A stretch of 21,935 bases of DNA from Chara braunii. Lineage: Eukaryota; Streptophyta; Charophyceae; Charales; Characeae. The notes under the pieces are model-generated. The model made no database searches. It saw only the letters and a list, made by a program, of their open reading frames with translations, and was not told the origin of the DNA. Location: NCBI GenBank assembly GCA_003427395.1, contig BFEA01000595.1, positions 241,380 to 263,314 on the forward strand. The letters are read 5' to 3'. This document shows, one piece after another, positions 1 through 8,867 of this stretch; position 1 is the first letter of the stretch; every line of letters begins with the position of its first letter. The position numbers and the translations under genes were made by a program.

Positions 1-10
1 AGAGGCAGAT

Positions 11-580
11 GGTATTCCGGATAAGAATAGAAAGGTAGACGAGGGTTCTATGGAGGGAGGCAGCTACAATGGCGACACAGACATAGACAATGAAAGCTCA
101 AATGACAAAAATAAAAGTTCAGGGGAACGCGTGAGGGCGCTTATTATCCAATCTTAGGCCGAGTTGGAATATTATTTTTCAGTTTTGCTATGTGCGAAAC
201 TGATATTTGTTAGCAAGGGTGTATTAGGAATTGTGTGCATAATCCACTAGATGATGAATGTGACAACAAAAGTTCGTAAAAATATTATACATCAAAAAAT
301 ACACGGGCATAGTTGACACCGGACACTTCAGAATAGTTATTGTATTGTGGCATGTCTTTTATGGAAAACATTATGCATCATTTGTTCCATATTCATTTGT
401 TGCATAACCTGTTAATGAAACTCAATTCCTTTGTGAGAAGACTACGAAAAATGTAAATGACATTTGTGTTTTTTATTTTCGTCGTGTCAAAGACTATCTT
501 ATCGATGTAATAAGTGTTGTATTTACAACTATACTTTCATACACTTTTTTGTTTTAAGGGAATGAGACCAAGAGATGGTC
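11..580. repeat. Diverged tandem duplication, copy A
   Basis: Positions 11-580 align with copy B at 684-1003, offset 673. Shared landmarks include tattccggataag (13 and 686), atggagggaggca, gacacagacatag, gtaataagtgttgtatt and ccaagagatggtc. Copy A holds 251 bases that are absent from B, bounded by the 4-base direct repeat GATG at 253-256 and 504-507. The two copies are separated by the (AG)n tract. Origin is unknown; the unit has no coding potential. Confidence 0.8.
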
Positions 581-602
581 CGACGGGACGTTATCCACAC
601 AC

Positions 603-605
<3 letters not shown>

Positions 606-682
<77 letters not shown>
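606..682. repeat. (AG)n microsatellite
   Basis: Uninterrupted AG dinucleotide run of about 77 bases (roughly 38 units) between the two copies of the tandem duplication. The reading frames across it give only Arg-Glu or Leu-Ser repeats and are artefacts. Confidence 0.98.
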
Positions 683-683
<1 letters not shown>

Positions 684-685
<2 letters not shown>

Positions 686-1003
686 TATTCCGGATAAGAA
701 CAGAAAGGTAAACAAGGGTTCTATGGAGGGAGGCAACTAGCATGGTGACACAGACATAGAAAGTAAAAGGTCAAATGACAAAAAAAAAAGTTCAGGGAGA
801 ACGGAGGAGGGTGCTTGTTATCAAATCTTAGGCTGATTTGGAACATTATTTTTCGGTTCTAGTATGTGCAAAACTGATATTTGTTACTACAGGTGTAACA
901 TGAATTATATGCAAAGTCATCTAAATGATGTAATAAGTGTTGTATTCACAACTATACTTTCAAACGCTCTTTTGTTTTAGGGCAATGAATCCAAGAGATG
1001 GTC
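684..1003. repeat. Diverged tandem duplication, copy B
   Basis: Shorter copy of the unit at 11-580. It joins ctaaat directly to GATGtaataag at 927-930, where copy A has 251 further bases between two GATG tetranucleotides. This is the footprint of a deletion between short direct repeats in B, although an insertion in A is formally possible. It is followed by a short GA and CA stretch at 1008-1028. Confidence 0.8.
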
Positions 1004-1153
1004 ATATAGAGAGAGAGACACACACACTATCCTTGTGTATAACGAAAACTCCATGACATATTTTGTATTCAGCGCGATGAGAGTAAGAGATGCAATATAC
1101 TTTTCCATGCATATTATTATATTATATACAATAGTGGCCTGGAACATATAGAA

Positions 1154-1280
1154 ATATATATATATATATATATATATTGTCACAGTCCCTCGTTTGTTGT
1201 CCTCTTCTCTCTCCCTGCCTACGGTTTACCGGACAGTTCTGTTTGTGACAATATATATATATATATATACATATATATAT
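1154..1280. repeat. TA-rich inverted repeat (cruciform or small MITE-like)
   Basis: TTGTCACA at 1177-1184 is the exact reverse complement of TGTGACAA at 1244-1251. Alternating AT tracts outside both arms (from 1154 on the left, to about 1280 on the right) extend the pairing by a further 19 or more bases. The spacer is 59 bases. The shape fits a small foldback element or a hairpin-prone microsatellite. I see no target-site duplication distinct from the TA repeat, so the mobile-element reading is uncertain. Confidence 0.6.
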
Positions 1281-1464
1281 GTATATGTATATATATATCA
1301 TTTACAATTCATTATTATTATTTTTTTCAAAATTGATATTCAACGTTGCTCAAACATTCCAGGATGTTTTCCAACAACCTTTCGAACGTTGTCGCGTGTT
1401 GAAAATGGTGTTGAATCAACTTTTGGCGAACAGTTAGTCAAAGAATTGCAAATTGTTGAAAGCA

Positions 1465-1610
1465 TGTTGCCCAAGTGGTTGGTTCACGGGTCTCTCCAAC
1501 ATATATAACGTTTAATGACTTGAAGCAACAGTCCTTCATTGTGTGTTTATCGGTCAACGTGAATGAACCTTACAATGTTAAAAAATTGTGTGTAAACAAC
1601 TTGGGCAACA
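1465..1610. repeat. Small foldback (inverted repeat)
   Basis: TGTTGCCCAAGT at 1465-1476 is perfectly complementary to ACTTGGGCAACA at 1599-1610. Inside these arms, GGTTCA (about 1481) can pair with TGAACC (about 1564), giving a nested imperfect hairpin of about 146 bases. It may be a relic MITE; no recognisable terminal signature or coding content. Confidence 0.5.
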
Positions 1611-1747
1611 GTTAAATAACGCAAGAAGGTTAATTATCATAATATATGAAAAACGAACTTTTTTTGTTGATGCAGGTGTGTCGTTTCAACCTGTGGCGAA
1701 GGTCGCGCCCTTTTCGATTCAAACTTTTTCGCTTTTCCACCATCTCG

Positions 1748-1952
1748 CTGCTTTGCCATCGTTTCGACCAAAACCCAGCGGGCGGTCCCACGAGCAGCTA
1801 CCTGTCCCGCATTTTTCAAAGAAACTGCCACCAACCCCCAAAGATTCACCCTGCCGCTGCTTTGCCACCGTTTCGACCAAAACCCAACGCGTGGTCCCAC
1901 AGGAAACTACCAGTCTCGCATTTTTCAAAGAAACTGTCACCAACCCCCAAAG
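1748..1952. repeat. Two-copy tandem repeat, 109-bp period
   Basis: Two 96-base copies at 1748-1843 and 1857-1952 share ctgctttgcca, gtttcgaccaaaaccca, gcatttttcaaagaaactg and ccaacccccaaag, with a 13-base spacer. The 109-base period is not a multiple of three, so the overlapping frames that read through it are not one protein repeat. A weak third similarity (gcatttttcgaacc) follows near 1974. Confidence 0.8.
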
Positions 1953-2358
1953 TGCCGTGTCTGCACCTGCCTGCATTTTTCGAACCTTCCAACGACAAAA
2001 CGAGCCTGAATTAATGACTCGTATACTGAAGGGCGACGAAAATATCTGGGGGAGGGGGGGGACGCATCTTGACGGGCTGCAAACACCCTAAGTATCACAC
2101 ACTCACTAATCTTGACACTTACGCACAATTTTTTTTTTTTTTTCATGCAACAATCACCCTACTTCTAAACCTCACCAATAACGCATCCTTTATCAATCAA
2201 GCATATACAAACTACGGGCTACGCACCCATGCCCTCACGGCAAGTCAATGGGGCGTTGAATACCTCCACGTTCAAACACATCTGTTTGCACTTAAAAATG
2301 CAATGCACGTGTGTTCGCAGCCCGTCAGGGTTGCGTTTTCCTCCCCTGAGGCATTTCA

Positions 2359-2376
2359 ATACCCTTACAAGGGTAT
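2359..2376. repeat. 18-bp palindrome at the left LTR edge
   Basis: ATACCCTT and AAGGGTAT flank a two-base centre (ac). The palindrome begins one base inside the point where homology to the 3' LTR starts (2358). The same palindrome lies 11 bases inside the 3' LTR at 14596-14613. A hairpin-forming sequence at the breakpoint may have promoted loss of the original LTR terminus. Confidence 0.8.
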
Positions 2377-3499
2377 CCGCCCTGGTTTTTGCAGACGACA
2401 GAAATAGTTTGGTTTGAAGTTCGAAGTATACCGCGAGAGGCGCGGCAGTGTCTGTGGTTTACGTTGACTGGATGGTTGACAAGAATAAAGAGTGTGTGGG
2501 CGCGTAGATTTGAGGCGCGAGTGATTTTTTTTTGATTGATGGTTGTGAAAGTCGGCATAGTTGCCGACCAGATTTTTGTTTTTCTCATTAAGATAGGATT
2601 AAAAGGATATGTCTCATGATTGGTGCGCTTGCCAATCACTTGTGCGTACGTGCGGAAGACGGCATCGACAATAAGGTGGTTCTGAAAGTATTTCGGTAGG
2701 TCTGCACGTCGCGCAGTGTTTGTTTATTTGAGCGTCCGACAGAACTAGACCCAACCTTGGGCCTACCGCTAGCAGGATACGACGCCAGACTTTATGGTCG
2801 TCCCGACAGTCGGGGGCCTTGAGTGCGTGAATCGTCCGACGGGTCCGCGGGTTCAGGTTGTTGGCGAAAGTCCGCTATTACGCCATAGCAGGGAAAGCTA
2901 CGACGCGGTCAGGGACTGAGTTTGTAATGGCACCTGAGGTAAAAAGGGTCGACAATGCTAATGGTATATGGCTTACGTTCCGGGTCGGGTAAGGTCGCGT
3001 AGGGGTGTGTTGCGTTCGCGGGACTGCCTGAAAAAGTGGCTACGAACTGTTTTCGTGGCTGCGCCGAAGTTATCCCTTGGTAGTATTACGGGGGAACCAG
3101 GTAGCTGCCACACTCATCCTCAGGCTTCCAACAGGGGGGACATGCGGGACCTGCACCCCACCAGCAGGTGTGATACCCACCGCAGTTGGTAGGCGATACC
3201 AGCCAGGGGCCAGCCGGCAGCATCAAGGCCGAGCTTCTTCGATTGGTCCACCACTTTGCCTCTCCATCGATCCCCTCCCCCTATGAGCATCAACAGTCTC
3301 TGTTGAGACAGGGCCGACAGGCGGGCCGCTGCAGGGCGCTGTCGGGCCGAAGAGAGTTGAGGTCGGGCGGAACGGTCGGATGCAGGCTACAGGCGGACTC
3401 GTTAGCTGGAGGAAGCAGGGGCGCAGAGTGGGGGAGGGGCGACGGAGCGACAAGACAGGGCAGATCGGCGTGGGCATCGGGGAGTCAAAAAGGAGGTGA

Positions 3500-4450
3500 A
3501 CCTGGCGTGATTATGCGACCAGGTGCATTCACGAAGAGAAACGAGCATGGCTATGGGCAGAAAGGGAAGAGAAGGTCATACCCCGCTCGTTTCTTGACCA
3601 AAACGAGCAGGGAAAGATAGTAGATGGGAGTTTTTAGACAGGGCACGGTCGTTAGTGAAGTTAGTTTTAGAGGGGGGTATGTAGAACCGCTGTTAGTAGA
3701 AAAACTCACTGCGTTGGAGATGGCGGAGATGGCGGGGAGACAAAGTGGGGCGCAGAGGAAAGTATGCATTTCGAGCGATCCTGGACAAGATCAGTCGAGT
3801 AAAGGCTGGGATCCGAGGTTTTCGAGGCGGGCGACCTCGAATCCGGCATCAGTTTTATCAAAATGTTAGTGGATAAGAGTTAGTGAGGGAAAACCCGTGC
3901 GCCGAGATGGCGGAAGCGAAGAAGAAGACGAGGGAAAAGTCCTTGTTCGCTGGTTCGTAGATGGATTTCGGCGAATGAGGAACTGCCTCGAGGGTTTTAG
4001 GTCGGGGCGACTTCGATTTTGTGGTTAGTTTGGGAGGGAAGTTAGTAGAAAGAGAGTTAGAAGGAAGAAACTGTGCGTGGGAAGCTATGGTGGTAGCGAA
4101 GGAGGAGAGAAGCGGGATGACATGGAACTCACCCGATCCTTGATGAAATCGGGTGAGGAGAGGGGCATTCTAGAGGATTTGAGGTCGGACGACTTCGATG
4201 ATAGTGTTAATTTAGATGATAGATGAATAGATCATGAGTTAGTAGGAGAAGGCACCGCGTGAAGAGATGGCGGGAGGGGCTACGGTAGAAGTGAGAAGAA
4301 CGAATTCCGGCTCGATTCAATGCGAAATCGAGCGGAAGAAGAGGCGATCCCGGGGTTTTGACCCCGGGCGAGTCAGATAATCATGTTAGTTTTTGCATTA
4401 GGTTAGTAGATATGGAGGTAGAAAGAAAAATAGCCGCGTGGAGCAATAGC
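3500..4450 (+). repeat. Degenerate ~180-bp tandem array with a hairpin per unit (5' LTR)
   Basis: About five units start near 3543, 3717, 3905, 4081 and 4261, with a partial at 4441. Each begins with a gagatggcgg-like segment and ends gttagta...ggaaga...cgcgtg. Each carries an inverted repeat at a similar place but with different arms: GCTCGTTT/AAACGAGC (3585/3601), TCGAGCGATC/GATCAGTCGA (3771/3789, 8 of 10 paired), TTCGCTGG/TCGGCGAA (3946/3968, two wobbles), CTCACCCGAT/ATCGGGTGAG (4128/4148, 10 bp perfect) and GCTCGATT/AATCGAGC (4310/4326). A second inverted repeat follows in some units: TTCGAGG/CCTCGAA (3821/3835) and CCCGGGG/CCCCGGG (4349/4362). ACCTGG/CCAGGT (3500/3519) precedes the array. 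Function unknown. Confidence 0.75.
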
Positions 4451-5339
4451 GGGAATGAAAACGAACGGAGAGGGAGAAAACGATTGCAGTGGTTTGCAGT
4501 ATGAATGCATCTAACCGCGTTTTAGCGGAAGATTCATTTGGTTCGAACTTGCATTATCGAGGGAAGTGGTGTGGGGACGGCCGCCGAGGATAGAGGATTT
4601 ACTTGTTGGCCGGTGCGTGGATGATCCAGTCAATTGAAGGAGCCACTCCGGAGCTGTCGACGCTGTACGTGGATGGGATGACATCCGCTCACATTCTCGT
4701 GAGAAAGACAACCAGATTGTCACCAATATGATCGAGCAGAGGTGCTCGTAAAGAGAGATAAGAGGAAGGTGTGCATACCTGATTGGGACGACGAGGTGAA
4801 GACTAGAGTCCCAGCCGCCATGCAGATATGGTTGAGCGACATCCGGTGATCCAGCGGGCGTCTCAGCCTCAATAAGAATAGTTACTCAACAACCGTGTTC
4901 GCAGGACTCGTGTCGGAGGGCTAATAGCTGCAAAGTGGCCATGCGTTATGCCCGGTGGTCGTACTTTGACTGTAGAAAGTGAGAAAGGAGGTGCATAGAG
5001 GAACGGGAGTAAGGCTAGCTATGGGGTTGAAAAACTACCTACAGACCGAAGAGTCGTTCGAACTGCTGAATGGAGAGGTTGAAGGCAGGGTACGAGGCTG
5101 CAGACCTGCCTACCGATCGAGCGTTGCTATCCCATTGGACTGGTGAGGCAGGAAAATGGTTGCAGAGTTAAAAAATTCACCTACTGGCCGATGTAGGGTC
5201 CAACTCATCAGCCGAAGCTGCAGCAGAGACAACCGTATGAACTGCAGATCCGTCCACTGGCCGGTTTGCCTCTCATCCCACCAGGCTGTGTACAAACGGT
5301 TGATGCTGCCTCTTTCGACTGTGCACAGACTACCGCTAC

Positions 5340-5640
5340 GGGTTGCTGATGATTACTGTTGCTGCTGGTGACTGTCGCACGCTGTTGTTGACTGTTGCTG
5401 GCTACCGCATATTGCTGCTGGCTGCAGCGGACTGTGCATAGACTGCTGTTGGTGACCGCTGCTGCTGCTGGAAGCTACTGCGGTTGTTGGTGACTGCGGC
5501 TGTTGCTGCTGACCACCGCTGCTGACTGTTGCTGCGTCTGTTGACTGTGCACGAATTGCTGCTGCATCGGTTCACGGACAACCGCTGCGAACCGGGCACG
5601 AACTGCTTCTGGTGACTGCGTGCGAACTGTTGCTAACTGT
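5340..5640. repeat. Cryptic CTG/TTG-rich tract (5' LTR)
   Basis: A degenerate simple repeat built from ctg, ttg and gactgttgctg words, with no strict period. In the antisense direction it reads as Gln/Ser/Ala-rich frames, which explains the short open frames there; these are compositional. The same tract lies at about 17590-17945 in the 3' LTR with many substitutions. Confidence 0.75.
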
Positions 5641-6431
5641 TCGGCACTGCTATCGCTCTTTTGGTTGCTGTATACTGCTGTATGCCACAGCCGGTCATTG
5701 CCGACAACTACGCCCTGCTATACAGAGGCGATTGGGCTAGGAAGAAGTATTGAGAGATTGAGGAGGGGTGGTTGGGCTACAGGGAGGGATGTTGTTGCGG
5801 CGTGGTGGAGTGGTGGTGAAAGGAGTTATTGCTGCGAATTGGGAGGTCATCAGAGAGTTGGACCCAATAGTTTGACTTCCGGATTGACTAAGTTGCGGTG
5901 ATGTTTGGTCATCATTGCGGGGCCCTCAGGCGAGTGAAGGTATCGAGGCCATCTCCTGAGAGTTGAGTTGTTTCCCTCTTGTATCACGAGCGTCTGAAAC
6001 TCCCTAACTTCTGCCCTTCCTACTCTAAGTCTAATCCAGTTCTGAGAGGAAGGCGGCAGGTGGGATTGCAACCCGTAGCACCGCAGCAAGACTTTGTGGG
6101 GAGTCCACCCACCGATTGTGGGAGCTCTGCCGGAACCTAGGCGAGGTTCTGGAGGCAGGGAACCATCAGGTAAACTATCTCTATCTGTATGACCCACTAC
6201 ACCCATGTTTGCCTATTCCCCTCTAGTCTGTTTGGCATATGCATGCGTAGCCCTATGATTTTTATTTTCTCTTCAGGATATAATCAGACTAAGTAAAGGA
6301 ATGCATGTATAATGTCAGTTTCAGTTTTATTTGTTTGACTGAAAACAGATTGTGGGGTTGTATCTGGGGGAAGGATGGGAAAAAGGCTGTATTGCATGAA
6401 GTTTGACCGGGTCAACCAAAGGCTGGGCCAG

Positions 6432-7092
6432 TTCCATAAGTTTGGGGAGACCTAGTGCTGTGTTTATTTTTGGATTGTGTGGAGAGTCAGTCAAATTCAT
6501 AAGTTTGGGTAGTTTGGTTGCTTTGACCTTTGAGGGATGACTGTGATTGTCTTTTTCGGGGACCAAGCATGTTCCATAAGTTTGGGTGGTTTGGCTGCCC
6601 TTTTTACTTTGGGTTTCCTTCAGTTTCTTTCTGTTTTTGGCTTTTGGGATAAATGAACCAGGCTGAGGATCAAGACACGTTCCATAAGATTGGGTGGTTT
6701 TGGTCCAACGGCTCGCACATGCTGGAACCTGAAGGGTATAGATTGACTATACTTTATTATTATATTATCTATGAACAGGTTAGTAAGACAGGGTTCCGTA
6801 AGTTTGGGTGGTCTAACTATAGCTTATCACCAATTGAAGAGAGTATCAACAAGTAAGAGTAAACTTGTGGTACGAAGGGACAGACTGAATCTTGAGCTGA
6901 AGATGATCGGTTCAGTTATATGCTACCTCAAAAGACTAAAAGTGCAGACAAGTATATAAAGTTGGGATACTTAAACAGTTCAGGGCGACCAGGGTGGCCT
7001 AGTCACATGCCCAAAGAAGAGAAAAGTTGTTGTGCCTTGCGTTTGTGTATGCTCCATGCTTGAGCTAGACATATTCCATAAGTTTGGGTGGT
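6432..7092 (+). repeat. Dispersed 19-bp motif array, six copies (5' LTR)
   Basis: Near-identical copies of TTCCATAAGTTTGGGTGGT occur at 6432 (ending GGGGAGA), 6496, 6572, 6680, 6794 (CCGTAAG) and 7074. Spacings are 64, 76, 108, 114 and 280. Several copies are preceded by a caag(a)cat- or ctagacat-like leader and followed by t(t/c)tag or ttgg. All lie in the same orientation, in the part of the LTR before or at TATA-like sequences. Repeated motifs in this position are typical of U3 enhancer repeats, but a regulatory role here is inference. Confidence 0.75.
6953..6960 (+). promoter_or_regulatory. Candidate TATA box (5' LTR)
   Basis: TATATAAA lies downstream of five of the six 19-bp motif copies and is unchanged in the 3' LTR at 19003-19010. 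A second candidate, TATAAAGG, lies at 7120-7127 (19170-19177 in the 3' LTR), just after the last motif copy. Either could mark the U3/R boundary; in an AT-rich region a chance match is quite possible. Confidence 0.35.
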
Positions 7093-7419
7093 CTAGTTTT
7101 ATGCCCTATGTAAGTTGGGTATAAAGGGATAAATCATTGAGGGACTATGAGCTGTTGTTTGCGAAGTTGACTTTGGGGATGGTGAGAGTACTTACCTTTG
7201 TGGTTTGGCCTGCATGTGACCGAGTGAGGTTGCTGCTTAATCTGATTCTCAGTTTGATAGGTAGTTGCTTTAGTCGCTCGCCACGTGCTAGAGTCATAGG
7301 AGTTAGTTTCAATTCCTGCATTTTCTGATCTAAGTTTTTTTTACTTAGATTAATTCTCGCATTTTCTGGGATCTTTTGTTATACTTGGCTTTGTATAAAT
7401 TTTGGTAAGCTACTTTATC

Positions 7420-7840
7420 TACGGGAAGCGCTGCCGAAATTTCTGCAAATCCAAGGAGTTAGTCAACTTTTGACTTTTCAAAGTTCAACTTGTCTAAATG
7501 CGCTGCCGAAATTTCTGCAAATCCAAGGAGTTAGTCAACTTTTGACTTTTCAAAGTTCAACTTGTCTAAATGTTATATGGCTTAGTAAAAATCTGGGAAG
7601 TCTCCTTTTCTAGAGGGAGTGCTGCCCGAATTTTTGTTAATCTAGGGAGTTAGACAAAATTTGACTTTGGAAGATTAAAGATTATTTTTGTTTTCATATT
7701 TAGGCTGATATAAATTATGAAAGGGCGTTTCTCCTACGGGAAGCGCTGCCGAAATTTTCTTAGTTTAAAGGAGCTTAGATTATATTTTGACAGGTGGCAA
7801 TTATGGGAAATTCACTCTCTACAGAGGAGATTCTGCCAGG
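7420..7840 (+). repeat. ~120-bp degenerate tandem repeat (5' LTR)
   Basis: Units begin tacgggaagcgctgccgaaat at 7420 and related sequence at 7611 (tagagggagtgctgcc), 7735 (tacgggaagcgctgcc) and 7820 (tacagaggagattctgcc). They continue with aatc...aggagttag...ttttgac. After removing the 72-bp duplication the periods are about 119, 124 and 85, so the last unit is shortened. Unrelated to the hairpin array. Confidence 0.75.
7428..7571 (+). repeat. Exact 72-bp tandem duplication, 5' LTR only
   Basis: Positions 7428-7499 and 7500-7571 are identical, both starting gcgctgccgaaatttctgc and ending cttgtctaaat. The 3' LTR has one copy (from about 19478). Zero differences between the copies against several percent between the LTRs places this duplication after insertion of the element. 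Confidence 0.92.
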
Positions 7841-8057
7841 GTCTACCTTTCTTTTGACAGTTACTTGGAGGTAGACTTAGGCTTAGGTAATTAGGATGAT
7901 TTGAGTGAGATCGTGATATGGGGACTATTCTCCATGGATTTATAAATTTAGCTTGGGGATTGACATGTCTTGTGTTACAGGTCTTCTTGATCGATTGATT
8001 CAGGATTTGGGCTAGATTCAGTTTGATCGTACGAGGATCCTACGAGGATCATACTTT

Positions 8058-8074
8058 TGTTATCACTGATAACA
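8058..8074. repeat. Short hairpin, TGTTATC/GATAACA
   Basis: A 7-bp stem with the 3-base centre act. In the 3' LTR (about 20022-20040) it is one pair longer (CTGTTATC/GATAACAG). It follows a small local duplication of tacgaggatc in the 5' LTR (about 8030-8050) that is single in the 3' LTR. Role unknown. Confidence 0.55.
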
Positions 8075-8826
8075 GGTCGGTTGTCGATTCGTCGGTTTAC
8101 GATTCAACTCCAATCCACTCCTGCCACTCAACCTAAAGGCTTTAGCCCTGTGATTTGAACGGTTTTGTTGTGTTTTCACCCGGACTTAATTTGAATGGTC
8201 ATTTAAAGAAAAATACTGAGTATTTTATTTAAGGAGTTGCACAAGAGTGAGACTTGTAAGGCTAAAAGCAAGGGGTGTGAGTGCAGAGAATGGTTGAAGT
8301 TGACCCCGTGTAGTGCTTGGACTTTTTGTGGGATCTTTGATGTGTTTGCAGGTATGTTGGGTGATTCGGACTTTGGATTTTGACTGCCTGCGCTCACATA
8401 CATATATATATGGCTGAGAGGAGCTCCACTATGATTGTGAGAAGTGATCGTCACATATTAATAACCCTTTATATTTACATGATATATATACGTCTTGAGT
8501 GTTTCGCGCGACCTACCGAGACCACGCGTAAGGGTTAAACAGATCCTGTCTTTGAGAGAAGAGGGAGATCCTCGTTTAGCCTTTGCTTTTTAGATTTCTA
8601 TGGTTGGACGTTGTAGTCCGTTGCAGCCGTCAAAGTCAAACCCCTTGACTCCTTTTCTGACCCTAGGTAAAGGAGCTGGTCTCCAGGGCCATAAGAGACG
8701 ATTGCCACCACAAGTATGAACCTGTGTACCACCCACTCTCCGCAGGGTGCAGAAGAGGGTTTGGTTCTCAACCGCACTTGGCAGTTGTCCAGCGTCGAGA
8801 GATTAACCCTCAAGGCGCATGTCAGC

Positions 8827-8867
8827 CGACACTTGAGTGTCGAATGCGAACCTCGAGATTAACGAGG
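8827..8867. repeat. Paired short hairpins near the LTR 3' part
   Basis: CGACACT/AGTGTCG (8827-8833 with 8836-8842) is followed by CCTCG/CGAGG (8851-8855 with 8863-8867). A third, GTACT/AGTAC, lies near 8883-8896. In the 3' LTR the first has one A-to-G change that leaves a wobble pair. These lie in the presumed R/U5 part, where retroelement RNAs are often structured; no specific function can be assigned. Confidence 0.5.

Larger units (their letters stand above)
1..2357. other. Left flank, non-genic repeat-rich DNA
   Basis: No open reading frame here looks like a gene: the longest predicted products are short, low-complexity or change frame across internal repeats. Contents in order are a diverged tandem duplication split by an (AG)n tract, TA-rich tracts forming an inverted repeat, a small foldback, a 109-bp-period repeat, and about 400 bases (1953-2357) in which I see only homopolymer runs (G run near 2054-2061, T run near 2130-2144). 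None of this sequence recurs in or after the retroelement as far as I could see by eye. Confidence 0.7.

Noticed and set aside
514-736. Frames encoding Arg-Glu or Leu-Ser repeats
   Set aside because: Translation of the (AG)n microsatellite.
1588-2091. 167-codon plus-strand frame over the 109-bp repeat
   Set aside because: The repeat period is not a multiple of three, so the two copies are read in different frames; no domain.
3186-3620. 144-codon plus-strand frame in the 5' LTR, partly open at 15424-15729
   Set aside because: GC-rich low-complexity product, truncated in the second copy, overlapping a minus-strand frame and the hairpin array; no recognisable domain.
5402-5599. Gln/Ser-rich antisense frame suggesting a poly-Q protein
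   Set aside because: Produced by the CTG-rich tract; no conserved reading frame between LTRs.
5850-6206. 118-codon minus-strand frame open in both LTRs (also 18113-18469)
   Set aside because: About 20 nucleotide differences between copies produce about 14 amino-acid changes, many non-conservative, with no sign of synonymous bias. No family is recognised. Openness is explained by recent common origin.
7420-7840. CRISPR-like array
   Set aside because: Repeats are degenerate, lack uniform repeat-spacer lengths, and the sequence is a plant retroelement LTR.
8203-8813. Minus-strand frames repeated at 20167-20777
   Set aside because: They recur only because they sit in the LTRs; short, without domains and without a preserved start context.
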